A stretch of 64,000 bases of DNA from Candidula unifasciata (GCA_905116865.2 CAJHNH020007913.1:258404-322403); one strand, 5' to 3'; shown: positions 16,730 through 28,369, counted from the first letter of the stretch. Numbers and translations: made by a program. The notes: generated by a model from the letters alone, not told the origin.

Positions 16730-18185
16730 TCCAGAACAGACAGGAAACGGTGGTAGCTGCACTTGATTTAGAAGATGCTTACAACAGCGTCAGATGTAGT
16801 ATCTTGATGACAGCGCTTATGGAGAAGGGAGTCTGTCCTTGGTTGGTAAACTGGGTAGCAGCTGTTTTGTTTACTTGTCCAGTAGCTCTCTGCCAGAGTT
16901 TATGGACCTCCAAACCATGTAATGTATTTTAACTCTAGGACCACCACAGGGATCTGCAACTTCACCTGTACTTTTCAAAGTTTCTATGAGCAAGATTGCA
17001 GACCTAGAAACATGTGGGGTTGCAGAATATTGACATTTACAGATAATGTTCTCACATATAGGCAGGGGAGAGATCAAAATCAAATAGCTCAAGAGTCACA
17101 GGCGACAGCAGATAACTGGTATTCAGAGATGATTGCTGTAATCAACCCAGAAAAGGCAAGCGTCCTGTAGTGTTCTTTGGACAACTGGATTGTTAGAGCT
17201 GATCTTCCAAGCCTTAAAAAAAAAACTGTAAGGAACCAAAAGAGACAGCAGACTGTGGTACCTGGCAATGACCTTAAACAGAAGCTTGTCTTTCAAGGAA
17301 CACATAGAGGAGGTTGTGACAGAGCCTAAAAAAAGTCTTAATGCACAAAAGATTATGGCAGCGATGGACATGGAGCAAAGAATGTTGTTCACACTTAACC
17401 AGCACTTAATCATCTCAGTAATTGATTTTGGACTGGGCGTACTCACTGTCTCAAAGAGTCAACTAGTGAAACTGGAGAGCATGCAGAATGAAGCTTTGCA
17501 GGTGATCCAGGGATGTACAAGAGACACCTTGTATCCTTTTTATTGCCGACTATTGCAGATTGGCTAAATGTGCTGTAGACTAAGGAATACTTCAGAGTAT
17601 CTCTATGAAGCTTTAGATGCGGTTAAGGATCAGAGGCTGAAAGGAGAATATCTTGGATGGCTCAAGCAGAAGACACAATAAGACAAGTATGCATGCTGAA
17701 GAACATTGGGTGAGAAGAGAAGTGGGTCAGAGTACCAGAGAAATAGTTTGATCTGTACAGGGTCATGATCACATTACGCCGGGAGTACAGAGAGTGGCCA
17801 GCGGGTGCTATGGAGGTGGAAGTCCAACAGCTAATTGATGACAATTTTCGCCAAGATTATCTTATTATCTATACAGATGGCTCCGTGTTGTCAGGGAAGA
17901 GAAGTGCCTGGGGTTTTTGTAACGAAAGCCAATGGAAAATCTTTAGTGTAGGACCAGCCTAGCAAATGATACCACAACATCTAGCATAAGAATGGAAAAG
18001 GAGGCCCCACTGCAGCTCTCCGGTGGCTGGAGAACAAGATGCATTCACATGTCATAATTGTAACAGACTCTGAAAGCATGCTGAGAAAGTCACGAGTAGT
18101 GAGTATACTTTGAATCTTTTCTCTAGGCCATGCTGACATGGTGGGGAATTAACAGACAGACGGATTGGCTGGATCTGCAACACTG
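16730..18185 (+). mobile_element. Jockey-like LINE, RT-RNase H portion (decayed)
   Basis: Frames broken by many stops encode VVAALDLEDAYNSVR (RT motif A), GPPQGSATSPVLF (motif B), FTDNVLTY in place of YADD (motif C, catalytic residues lost), an RNase H start YLIIYTDGSVLSGKRSAWGF, a middle VTDSESMLRK and a late GHADMVGNEQTDRLAGSATL. This is the ORF2 order of RNase H-bearing Jockey/I-type LINEs. The endonuclease is missing. The Penelope-like element begins where it stops. Confidence 0.8.
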
Positions 18186-18274
18186 GGTGGGGAACTGATA
18201 AATGACAAGAAAATATATAAACCCGAACGAAAAGTATATTAGCAAACTTCACAATATAACAAATACAAACAAAA

Positions 18275-18308
18275 CGTGAACGTTGCGGCTATTGAGCCTT
18301 CATCAGCA
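18275..18308 (-). ncRNA. degenerate hammerhead-ribozyme-like motif at PLE 3' end
   Basis: The minus strand reads CTGATGA, then AGGCT-CAAT-AGCC as a possible stem II, then GCAAC where a hammerhead has GAAAC. Hammerhead motifs are known in terminal repeats of Penelope-like elements. One core substitution (A to C) would be expected to disable cleavage, so this is probably a relic. Confidence 0.4.
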
Positions 18309-18702
18309 CACACAAAATAAACAATACTACATTTAAAAAAAAATCACTTAGCTGGCATCATGATGCGGCCAAGTCGGTTGTTACTCAGAAGACTGACCGC
18401 ATGTGTCAGCTGGGGAAATAAATACCCCCCTGTGGAGTATCGGGGTTGAAACTGTGAGGGTAGTTCAATCCCCTGGAAGTTCAAATGAAACTGTGATGGC
18501 AATTCATTCCGGAGGGCGTCAGAGTCCCCAGAGTATGAATAAAGCGATTCTCAAGAGACTTGCGGACTCTGTCGCTGGAATTGCTGGATTTAATGGCTGT
18601 CATCTCCATGTCGTGGACACCTTGGTGATCCTGGGAATTGAAGTGCAACGGTACTGGTTTCAAGGCACCATTTTGCACATCCAAAAGATGTTGTCTGAAC
18701 CT

Positions 18703-18887
18703 GTCAGCCAGCCGTAGACCTGTTTCACCAATGTATTCTGTCAGCCAGCCGTAGACCTGTTTCACCAATGTATTCTGTCAGCCAGCCGTAGACCTGTTTC
18801 ACCAATGTATTCTGTCAGCCAGCCGTAGACCTGTTTCACCAATGTATTCTGTCAGCCAGCCGTAGAACTGTTTCACTAATGTATTTC
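18703..18887 (-). repeat. five tandem copies of 37 bp over the GIY-YIG motif
   Basis: Units start at 18703, 18740, 18777, 18814 and 18851. The unit on the minus strand encodes EYIGETGLRLAD plus one base, so each extra copy shifts the frame. The first four units are identical or nearly so; the fifth has several changes. Confidence 0.95.
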
Positions 18888-19709
18888 ATGCCACATCTCT
18901 TGCAGTTTATGGCATAAATGACGTTGCGGCTGGTTCAATAGAATGCTTCACGTATGTGGAAGGTGGCGTTGGGGAATTCTAGATTGGCCACCTGTACCAC
19001 ATATGGACAGGTTCTGCATACAGGTCTATGGCAAGAGACCGTGCCGAAGTGGGGCTCAGACGCGGGGCGTAACCTACTCTTGACTAGAATGTCCTTGAGA
19101 TTACGATCATGCCTGTAGGCCACTAGAAGAGGTTCAGAGAAAATTCTGCTGGTGGCAGGGTCGGCTTTAAGGATGGAGAGATGCCTAAGGAAAATATTCT
19201 TGGCGCGGATGTTATGAGGGTGGTAGGTAAGTGTGAGAATAGGTCTGTTGTTGTGACGTTTCGGCCTGGAAGCGAGAGCTTCGGCACGATGGAAAGACCG
19301 TGCGCGGTGAAAGGCCGCAGATAGGACATGTTCAGGGTACCCTCGAAGCCGGAAGAAGTCCAACATTTCCATAGCCTTGTTATGAAAGTCGTCGTTCTCC
19401 TGGCATAGTCTGCGGAGGCGTAGAAGTTGGGAGAGAAGAAAAGCGTGGGAATCAGTAGGCTTGTAGTACACCGAGGTGCTAAGGCCCATAGAATTCACGG
19501 TGACAGTGAGATCCAGGAAATGCACCGACGAAGGTGAGATGCTAGAAGTGCATTGGATGCTGGAATGAAATTAGAGAAAAAAAATGAATACAGTTCTGCA
19601 TTTGTTTTTTGCAATAGTACCAAATGTTTTTGCAGAAGGTACCAAGACAAACCGAAAAGTACAAAACTAATTTTTTTTTTTAATTACAAAAAAAACCTTC
19701 TAAAGTGTC

Positions 19710-19839
<130 letters not shown>

Positions 19840-19849
19840 GAAAACTGAC

Positions 19850-20670
19850 GCACCTTCTAGTTTTCTTCTGGTAAATTCCATTTCCCGTATGGTGGCGCTA
19901 GCTACCATGAATATTTCAAGGCGAGAAGTTTGCGTTTTGTATCGGTTTTTATCGCTTAAATCAAACCTATTACCAGTTCAAACACATGACGGCAATGTGT
20001 TCCACCGCTGGATGTTAATACATTTGTTAGATACTAGGCAATTATAAACTTTATGTTGTGTTTGCAACTGGCAGTACGTTACAGTCCTCAGCAGTATAGA
20101 CGAAATGTAAGCGAATAGCCACCCATGATTATTGTGTACTGGAATACACAACAGTCCTAGAGATCCAGGGATGTTGACGCCCAATCGCTCGCAGCAGTGG
20201 AGCACACCAGCTGTTCTGCCATGGGAGCTTGGTATAGCGCTATAAGTACTTGTACCTATAAGGTGAAAGGGGCACACTTAGGTCGTAAGTCCCTTGATCA
20301 GGAAAACCCTTCTACGGTCAAGACCGTTGTGCATAACCGAAGAGGCACAAAACACAACAGTTGTAAAGGAGTCAACCTCAATAAAAAAAAAAAAAAAAAC
20401 CAAGCCTACGATGGACCTATGTGCCTATAGGCTGAATGACTGGTTATACAGGTGAACGTCTGGTTAGCGGGTAGGGCGGCGCCAGGCGTATGGACTCCGT
20501 CAGGACATCCCTTGCATTGAAAGAATACCTTTTATGGATTTTGTACTTACCAATAAAAAGAGTCATCGCCGGAGCTACGGAGTGCGTACTTTGAGAAGAC
20601 GAGGAAATTAGGAGAGAAGGCATAGAAATAGGAGAGCCGGAGCCCGGATAGTCAGGCGAAAAATTGAGCG
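19850..20670. other. no recognised gene; may include 5' part of the LINE at 20.7 kb
   Basis: Sequence just upstream of 20680 (20560-20680) encodes an Arg-rich stretch and could be the end of a decayed ORF1 or the 5' part of the LINE. An A run lies at 20383-20399. Nothing else is recognisable. Confidence 0.4.
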
Positions 20671-20679
20671 TCTGGGGAT

Positions 20680-22550
20680 TAAAGCATATTAGAGTGGGTT
20701 ACTGGAATTGCCATAGTGCCAAGCAGAGATGACCTGTACTGGAGAGACTGATTTATGATTTTGATATCCTCATGCTTCAGGAATTAAATACAAATAAAAT
20801 TAATTGTCCTGGATACACCAGTTTTATAAATCCTATTGGATAGGGAAGACATGGACAGGTTCTGCTGGTGAAGAATGGGGTGAAGCTTGTGGTTCTTGAC
20901 CTGTGCCAGTGGAATCATAGCACACTAGATGTTCAGGGTATACAGTTAGATCATGGGAGCACAGCGTGGAATATTGTTAATGTTTACGCTGCTGTTGACT
21001 CTCTTGTCACAAGGGAACATTGGGACTGGCCCAAAGAGTTGGAGGAAATCCCTGGTAACAGGCTTCTCATTTGTGGGGATTTCAGTGCGCGGAACAGAGC
21101 ATGGGACAATACTGTGGAAAATAGACAAGAAAATGCTTTAACAGAGGCTATGGTGGATGCAGACGTAGTCTGTTTAAATTACGGTAGGCCAACTAGAATG
21201 GCAATGAGACCTGGTAATGCAGACACGGCCATTGGTTTGGCGTTTATTAGACAGCAATGCTGGACACAAAAACGGAGTGTCCTATGCGATGATGGAAGTG
21301 ACCAAAAGCTATGCTCAGTCTTGTTTTCTAAAGCTAGCAAGATCAGGGTTGTGAGAACGCACAAGACTTTTAATTTTAAGTACCTTTCTTGGACGCCTTT
21401 GTCAGAAGGTATGCAGCAGAACTACCAACTCTGCTTTAGTGCAGCCTCCGTAGTGGCCCCAAAAAGTAGAGCAGTAGTTACAATCACGGAGAGTGCGAAA
21501 GAAGCTAGAAAGATTTAGAAAATCAAAAGTAGAAGAGTTCAAGAGGTGTGCAGCAGATGCAAACATGGCTAGATGGGAACATTTTATGAGCGAAATTGGA
21601 GGGGATAAATCACTAGGTAGGTTTTGGAAACTGCACAGACAGATGCAAAGGAAGGATCGGCCTATTACAATGGGCATTACATAACTGATAATGATAAGCC
21701 AATGACAAGAGACAAAGAGAAAGTGGCAGCATTTTTGAAGAGATTTATAGCCCAAACTGATCATACTGCTAGGGAGCTTAGAAATTCAGTTGGATATTTT
21801 TTTTAAAAATGTACTTTTAGGGTATCATTAGGGTGGAGGAAATGTAAAATATGTATTGCAAAAAGCAAAGGACACGGCGCTGGGGCCAGACGGAGTGAAG
21901 TAGGCCGACATGAAGAGAATGAGTGATGAAGACTTGAAGGAGATAGCATTTTACTTCAACCAGAGCATCAGAACAGCTTCAATAACCTATTATTTTGTAC
22001 ACAGCTACCTAATTCTACTTCCAAAACCAAGCAAAGATAATTCCAGACTCAGCAGTTTCAGGAATTTCACCCCACAAAATACTTTTGGCAAGGTGCTAGA
22101 GAAAATAATTGCTGTTAAACTACAAATGTTTTTGGAAAGGGAGGAGCTCCTGCCAAAATATTTGAGTAGATACCAGCCACAGAAACATACATGGTCATGT
22201 TTAGGGGGGGGGGGGGGGGGGGGGTTCCAGAAAAGACAGGAAATGATTGTGGCAGCACTGGATCTGGAGGATGAGTACAAAAGTAAGATATGATATCTTG
22301 ATATCTGCGCTAATGGAGAATATGGTTTGTCTCTGTCTTGTGAACTGGAGAGCAGCTGTCCTCCATTCATGTGAGAAGCTACCAGGGAATCTGACAGAAG
22401 CTCAACACTCAGGGAAAGGGCGAGACGGATATACAATTAGACAGTTACTAGTGCCATCGGAACTGCAACTCTTCTGTTTGCTGCTGAAGATGGAGCGCTT
22501 ATGGCGGTGTCCCGAGGGCTGTGATGTTGATTCAAAATATTTAATCTAAA
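20680..22550 (+). mobile_element. Jockey-like LINE ORF2, endonuclease and partial RT (decayed)
   Basis: Frames encode RVGYWNCHSAKQ (endonuclease start), LIYDFDILMLQELNTN, a long clean stretch at 20868-21518 with IVNVYAAVDS and LLICGDFSARNRAWDN, then KKLERFRKSKVEEFKRCAAD, and RT N-terminal ILLPKPSKDNSRLSSFRNF and FGKVLEKIIAVKLQMFLE. A G run (22204-22223) precedes QEMIVAALDLEDEYKS (motif A). RT motifs B, C and RNase H are deleted, and it joins to a C-terminal LWRCPEGCDVDS. The element is dead. Confidence 0.85.
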
Positions 22551-22559
22551 GTGCATTTC

Positions 22560-23345
22560 TTTGTCCATTACATAATCACTTCACCATATTTTATGTTCAG
22601 TTCGATACAAAGATGTGGCTACTTCCAGTTGGTGCAAACAATGTTATGATGCCATAAATGTGATCTCATCAATAAATTTGTTGTTGAAGTCTTCAAAACA
22701 GAGCGGCTTTTTTTTTCTTCATTCTTTATATTGTTCTGCAAAAAGAAAAACTTTATGCCACTGAGAAGAATGAGGCTTATTAAACCCCCAGTCAAATTTT
22801 TTTTAAAGTTTGAACATAATTCAAACATTCAAAATATTTTTTTAAAATTTCTGAAACGTTCCAAAGTATCTAGCGTAGTACCAAAAGTACAAGTTAGCTC
22901 GGCAAAAGTGAAATAGTACCACAATAGCACGAAAGTGCGAACTTCGGCAGTCCCACTTTCAGGATGTAAATAACGTACCCAAAGATAAAAACACATACTT
23001 TTCCGCAAATACTAAAGACAATTAAAATATTCTGCTTCCATTGTAAGACATATAACTGTTGAAAATCACACTGGAGGGGAATATATTAGAAGGCAAGAGT
23101 AGACAAGAGATGAACAAAAAAAAAAAAAAAATTGTTATCTGATTTTTAAGACCCCGTTGGATCTATCTCGTCTCTCGACACACCACTCTACAGTTGAATC
23201 ACATTCTCACAATTACAAGGTAAAAACTGTAACACGATTTTAGTAACGAACCTATCTTTATTTACGGGAAAAAAAAATCGTGCTCAGTTTATATTAAATG
23301 AGCAAAACACAGTATTCCAGTGCACATAAAAAAATTCATCAATTC
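22560..23345. other. no recognisable feature
   Basis: AT-rich with T and A runs. No motif or repeat partner noticed. Confidence 0.4.
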
Positions 23346-23349
23346 TCTT

Positions 23350-23592
23350 TATGCCTAGTGGCACATGAGGCTTCAGAGAGGACTTTCTATGCTCTCCTGT
23401 GCAATTTTCCATGTCAGAGATGCCGCATTTAGATCACTCTCCATCGTTCGTCTCCATGTTGTTTTTAGGTGCCCCTTTTTTCGTTCCTTCCGGTATCCAT
23501 GTGAGAGCTGTTTTGGCAGGCATATCAGGATTCATTCTCATAACGTGGCCAAGCTATTTTCATCTTTTATTGGTTATCATACTGTCTAGAGT
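23350..23592 (-). mobile_element. RTE-like LINE, 3' fragment
   Basis: The minus strand matches the end of the RTE at 35793-36453 base for base over long stretches (for example TCATAACGTGGCCAAGC on the + strand in both). It encodes a decayed copy of the WLGHVMRM ... KTAL region and the final LCATRH-like end. Confidence 0.7.
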
Positions 23593-23599
23593 TCCAGTA

Positions 23600-24665
23600 C
23601 ACAGCGGTGTTAAAATGTATAATCTAAAACTAGACGCGGTAGACAGTTGTCTAGTCCCTCTAGATGCTTTCTTCTTCTTCTTTTGTCCTCTACCCCCACC
23701 CTCTCTCTTTCCGACACATAGATATCTTCCGGGTAAAATATTCTTTCATGCAACTGTATGCCGACTGGCATGGTCGACCATGCCTCTCGACAACCAGCGA
23801 TTCCCAACAACTTTTATCGGGTGTATAACTGTTAACAAAAACCAGCACGTAGGTTAGACCACGACCAACATAATTACTGCTTACATGGTCTTGAGAAACA
23901 ATCGCTCTCATTACTTTATAGTGACTGTAAAATACGTAATGTTTTTTGATCAGAAAAATATAGCAATAATAAATGGTTAATCCATTCTTTAACAGTAAAG
24001 CATTCCTGTATCAAAGAATATACCAGAAAATATTTGGAGTATTCAGTTCAGAAAGCTAAGATAACCATCCTCAAAAAGCAAGGACTGTAATATGTATTAA
24101 TGTGCTATTGGCTCCGTGTTTAGGAAGGCAATAACAAGTACAATGGAAACATATTTTTGTGTGTGTAGACATCCATCGTTAACTGGATGAACGCAGAATC
24201 TTTGAATGAAAGGATATAATAGAAAAAGCAACGAATTTAAAATGATAAACAAAAATGGCCGTCTCCGCAATGGGGGTAGGCTGCAATGTATCCAGTATTA
24301 AATGTGGAAATATTACGCGATGATGCCCAAGTACACGGTGCGACTCTAGTACCACTGATTGAAAGCCACGAGAAGGACTCGCCTACGATGGGAATGGAAC
24401 CATGGCAAACATAGAGGATTACGCTGTAAAATGATCTCAATAACTAGTAAGCTAGAGTTGCTGGACTTATAATAATAAAACTTCTTCAAAGAGTTCAGGA
24501 TGTTATTTTAAAATGTGCCTATTTCAGTCAAGACTTTCAGTCACGAAAAGAAACTGTAGTGCCCAATTGGATCTATTGTCTTACCTTCTGGCCCGGGGGT
24601 TCGAGAAGACGTCACGCAACATGGAAATCCGTACATGATGGGTAAACGTTAGGACCACTGTTGAA
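23600..24665. other. no recognised gene
   Basis: Contains GTCGACCATGCC palindrome-rich sequence near 23770 and an unassigned block at 24235-24430. No coding motif is recognisable. Confidence 0.35.
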
Positions 24666-24670
24666 TAATT

Positions 24671-24884
24671 GCTGACTGACTTTCTACCCCACCAGGACAT
24701 CACACATGCGATAAACACCCAATGACACAATGTGCCACCCTGTGGGTGAGGATCACCGTGGAGAGGTCACAGAAACCGCGTTCAGCCTTTAGGCCATATT
24801 TATGACCAGGCTACACTGCGGCCCCTGGCAAGAGCCAGAGTAGGGCTTCAAATAACGAAAAATTTCATCCTAAAAAGGACGGGA
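24671..24884 (-). mobile_element. SINE family C
   Basis: The reverse complement of the insert at 6400-6627: minus strand TTTCATCCTTTTT-like start, GAAGCCCTACTCTGGC, GCCAGGGGCCGC, CCTCTCCACGGTGATCCTCA and an (AGTC)n end. Confidence 0.8.
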
Positions 24885-25084
24885 ATTATAAAAATAATAG
24901 CTTAATGAGACAATTGTTTGATACAATGATACATTTGCGTGACACAAAAAGACGTTTATTTAGCACAGTTGTGCATTGTTCTATAAAACTATGTTTGTGT
25001 CCGAAAGGGCAGACTAGTATACACAATGACAACTCACACATTTCTACACACACAAGAAATCCTAGCTTCTCCATTCATCATGCA

Positions 25085-26000
25085 ACGACTATGATATGAA
25101 GATCAACAAAGACAAAACAGAAGTCATGAAAAGAAACAACCAACAATATCAAAATCGATGAACACCAGTTAAAGCAGGAGAAAGACTTTACACTTCCGGG
25201 GAACATTGCCCCCCCCCCCCCCCCACCCTCATGACGGAAGAATTAGTGAAGAAATCCAACTAAAGATGCAATAAAGACACGGAAGTTTTAGGCCAAATGG
25301 CATCAGTTTTGAAAATCATGTCCGTGAATATGAACACTAAAAGAACACTGCTCAACACAATTTACTTACCAACTATATACCAATGTTTAGATATTATGAA
25401 TTAATCAAGTAACAGAAAAAATTGTAGAAAGAAGAAGAAAGATAGAAGAACACACTAGACAACATAAAAATCGAAAGCTATAGTTACCGTGCCGGGAATT
25501 GAACTGTCACCTCCAGACGGCGTCTGCGCCTCGCCATGAATACAAGTGCATAAAGATACATTGTCAACTAGGCACCCCCTAAAAAAATGTGTCTCATTGG
25601 CCATGTCTATCGTACAGCTTGAAATCCGCGACTATGGAATACGGACAGAATTCATTTCAACCCATTGTAATGGCACCATAGGTTACATAAATTTATATTA
25701 ACGAAGCAAATGTCGAATAACAATCACAGCAACAATTTGCGATATGGTGTTAGGTGTAACTAGGAAAGATCGACTTAGGAACGATGATATCAGAAGAAGA
25801 GACGGCATGGAACTAATGGTAAACTTTATAGGTAGACATCAAATCAAATAGTTTGACCATGTAACAAGATTACTGTCCGACAGGACACCGTAGAGAGCAA
25901 TGTTATACGGATATAATGGCAACAGAGACAGTCGACCAAACAGAATATGGACCACATAAATATCAGGCACTGAAAAGTACAATATACGAAGCGAACCGAA
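25085..26000 (+). mobile_element. RTE-like LINE, C-terminal portion, interrupted
   Basis: Frames encode MKINKDKTEVM, NIKIDEHQLKQEKDF, a C run, then GRISEEIQLKMQ and NMNTKRTLLNTIYLPTIY. After the inserted element at 25391-25655 the protein resumes with CVTRKDRLRNDDIRRRDGM, FDHVTRLLSDRTP and NRDSRPNRIW. This order matches the post-catalytic part of RTE-like ORFs. Confidence 0.65.
25391..25655 (-). mobile_element. tRNA-like element, copy 1 (inside RTE)
   Basis: The minus strand carries GTTGACAATGTATC, GGCGAGGCGCAGACGCCGTC and a B box in GTTCAATTCCCGGCACGG, a tRNA-like core. The + strand left end is ATATTATGAATTAATCAAG. It is about 90% alike to copy 2 but lacks about 20 bases of the inner terminal repeat. 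Confidence 0.6.
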
Positions 26001-26134
26001 GAGCCCGTTTCATATATCTCTTTTGTCCTGAGGCATTCCAGGAGTATAGAAAAGAAGATAACTCTACGGAAAAAGTATACTTCATCCCCAAAAGCAAGGG
26101 CAACGAATTCAGTTAACTAAGATATCTTAAGAAT

Positions 26135-26630
26135 CCCCCCCCCCCCCCCAACCCCTCTCCTTTTCAAAATGTGTATAAGGGGCCAGGCGGTCCGTTTTAA
26201 TCGTGTTTAGGAATTATCTCTAATAGTATTAGTTGAGACCTTTTCAGTTTTTTCGGTTATACTTATTTTTCCTAAGATTAGCTGACCCCCCCCCCCCCCC
26301 TTTTCCAGGAAATTGGTAAAGCGAGTGATGAAGTTGAGCGCCTTCCCCCCATCTCCCACGTTTTCCTGGTGTGGGAGGCTGCCCACAAGTAACGATGCAC
26401 ACAGATTAACGTGTCATTACTTTTGTATAATTAAATGTTTATATGTCTAAAGCTTGAAAATCTTGACCAAAATTGTCGGTATATGAACCGTACCGACAGC
26501 AAAGAGTATATAATTTCTCTTCAAAATCCTTCTTGTTTGATTCTATTTGAGACTCGAGTTGCCGAATTGGCTCGCCCAATCGTTCAGCAAACGGAGCAGA
26601 TTTAGATTTCACCAGTTCAAATTGCCATGC
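26135..26630. other. C-run-rich sequence, no gene
   Basis: Two C runs (26135-26149, 26286-26300). At 26560-26630 a weak tRNA-like block (GCCGAATTGGCTCGC, then CAGTTCAAATTGCC) may be another SINE head. Confidence 0.35.
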
Positions 26631-26637
26631 TATATCA

Positions 26638-26940
26638 CCATGAATTAATCAAGTAACAGAAAGTATTGTGAACGGCACTCATAGAAAGAAGTAGAAAGAT
26701 AGAAGAACACACTAGACAACATAAAAATCGAAAGCTATAGTTACCGTGCCGGGAATTGAACCTGTCACCTCCAGACGGCGTCTGCGCCTCGCCATGAATA
26801 CAAGTGCACTAAGATACATGGTCAACTCGGCACCCCCAAAAAAAGGTGTCTCATTGGCCATGTCTATCGTACAGCTTGAAATCCACGACTATGTGCCGTT
26901 CACAATACTTTCTGTTACTTGATTAATTCATAATATTTAA
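26638..26940 (-). mobile_element. tRNA-like element with 37-bp terminal inverted repeats, copy 2
   Basis: The left end GAATTAATCAAGTAACAGAA, AGTATTGTGAACGGCAC is repeated inverted at 26897-26933. Between them lies the same tRNA-like core as copy 1, with a perfect GGTTCAATTCC B box on the minus strand. The mix of SINE core and fold-back ends is unusual. The right end overlaps the stop codon of the ORF at 26915-27532. Confidence 0.65.
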
Positions 26941-27532
26941 CGGCCTCAAATGGTTCCCCTCTCTGTTTATTTATATCACCATGATAGGAAGTTCTTTTAA
27001 CATTCATCAGATCAATCCTTCTCTTTAAATCTTCAGTAAATGCATTTTTCTTAGCGTTGAGCAAATCAAGGTGTTTTACTATGAATTCCTCACCCATGGG
27101 ACCTTTTAATCGCTGCTTTACAACTCTTTCCTCTAAACTAATAGTATAGGATTCAATTTTATCACACAACAGACTAATTATTCTATCTAATTCATGGCCA
27201 TATGAATCTATTTTAGACGATGTCAGCTTTAGTTTCGTTTCCACAAAATGAAGATATGAAGCTGTATTCCGTGCATACACTTGTGTAGACCGGGTTGTTT
27301 GTCTGGCTGTGTCGGTTGCAGATCTGGTTGAGTACTGAAAACTGACAATGTTACGTGCTTGAGTGTATTCAAGATTTGGTTGGTTTCTCTTTGGTGTTTT
27401 ATTCTTGAGCAGCTCCAGTTTCTGTCCTCTAAAGACATAACGTCTGACTGCAGGACTTGATACTGTCATTGAAGCTTGACTAGTGCTGAGTCTTTCTGAT
27501 AGTGGCGCTCCGGTTCTATGAGACATGGCCAT
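26915..27532 (-). CDS. unknown basic coiled-coil protein, 205 aa, 3' end made by a mobile element
   Basis: I do not recognise this family. The start is the ATG in GCGATGGCCATGTC; an in-frame GTG lies 24 bases upstream. The N-terminal 80 residues are Ser/Thr/Arg-rich and look disordered (MSHRTGAPLSERLSTS). From residue about 85 on it is helical and charged: HFVETKLKLTSSKID-like (actual LHFVETKLKLTSSKID), IISLLCDKIESYTISLEERV, HLDLLNAKKNAFTEDLKRRI. The last residues (KYYELIK) and the stop lie in the terminal repeat of the adjacent element, so the native C-terminus may be lost. Balanced codon use and its length in an AT-rich region favour a real exon or a single-exon gene. Confidence 0.45.
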   Translation of the reverse strand: MAMSHRTGAPLSERLSTSQASMTVSSPAVRRYVFRGQKLELLKNKTPKRNQPNLEYTQARNIVSFQYSTRSATDTARQTTRSTQVYARNTASYLHFVETKLKLTSSKIDSYGHELDRIISLLCDKIESYTISLEERVVKQRLKGPMGEEFIVKHLDLLNAKKNAFTEDLKRRIDLMNVKRTSYHGDINKQRGEPFEAVKYYELIK

Positions 27533-27939
27533 CGCTGAATTGCACGTTTGCCACACAAGTAGTTACAGGAAACGTTTCAGAGAATAGGATTTCAAATTGT
27601 CTGCTAGCAAGTCGGTTGATCAAGGAGTGTCTTTTGAGGACTTTTATGTCCAGCGAAATGTAATTACCTGTGAACAAATGAAGGGGTCACAGAATAAAAA
27701 TCTATTTCTAGACACTGATAATAGGCACATACAACATAATTGAAAAGTGCGTGATAATGTGGGGATAATGTAGCATGACTGGCAAACAAGTTGTTATATA
27801 AGTGTAAATCAGTATTAGCCTGGTGTTGTAGAATATAGAGGGTGATGACGTCATACAATAAAAATTACCTAGGACAGTGACCCAGATAGGCAATATGAAA
27901 ATCGATATGTGCAATAATTTTTAATTACGTATATATAAA

Positions 27940-28020
27940 CGCTGGCGTCTATAGCTTAGGCGTTGCGAACGCGATTCGTAATGCTGGGGTGCCGTGTTCG
28001 ATACCAGCTGCGGACGATTA
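27940..28020 (+). mobile_element. tRNA-like SINE head
   Basis: GGCGTCTATAGCTTAGGCGT resembles an A box and GCCGTGTTCGATACCAGC a B box. The arms do not pair as a full cloverleaf, so a SINE promoter is more likely than a tRNA gene. Confidence 0.4.
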
Positions 28021-28369
28021 ATCTTGCATTGGTTTCAACAGCGGTACCGCGAGCTGACCGTTTACAGGCTATGACAAACTACTAAACGTAAAATGTGCCT
28101 TAAAAAATCACAGCAGCAAAAAATGCTGGGGTTGGTTCTAAAACGTCTTGTAAAGGATACGCAACATATTTAATAGTGGAGGTAATTTACCTAAGTGAAT
28201 GGTGCTTGAATTTCTATAGAAGAAAAATTATATAAACAGGGGCGGAGATATGACTATATAGTGAATGGGGTATTGATTGGCTTGTCTCAAGAGATTTACA
28301 ATAATAGTGTTACATAGTAAAATATAATGTAGGCGTATAAAGCTACACATTTACATGTAAGTTACATAT

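Larger units (their letters stand above)
18190..19560 (-). mobile_element. Penelope-like element: RT thumb and GIY-YIG endonuclease, 5'-truncated
   Basis: The minus strand opens SISPSSVHFLDLTVTVNSMG, then VYYKPTDSHAFL, RGYPEHVLSAAFHRAR and RPILTLTYHPHN, the conserved region after the Penelope RT core. Then come a CxxC pair (CHRPVCRTCP), VIYAINCKRCG and a GIY-YIG nuclease: YIGETGLRLADRFRQH, a histidine in HFNSQDH and a glutamate in LENRFI. The RT catalytic core is lost upstream of 19560. The region between RT and nuclease is broken by a 37-bp repeat expansion (18703-18887). About 200 bases of 3' sequence end at an 85-base tail shared with 37067-37152. Confidence 0.85.

Noticed and set aside
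18703..18887. CRISPR-like regular repeats of 37 bp
   Set aside because: The units are contiguous with no spacers and lie within a Penelope-like coding region of a eukaryotic genome.
27940..28020. Functional tRNA gene
   Set aside because: A- and B-box-like blocks are present but acceptor and anticodon stems do not pair.
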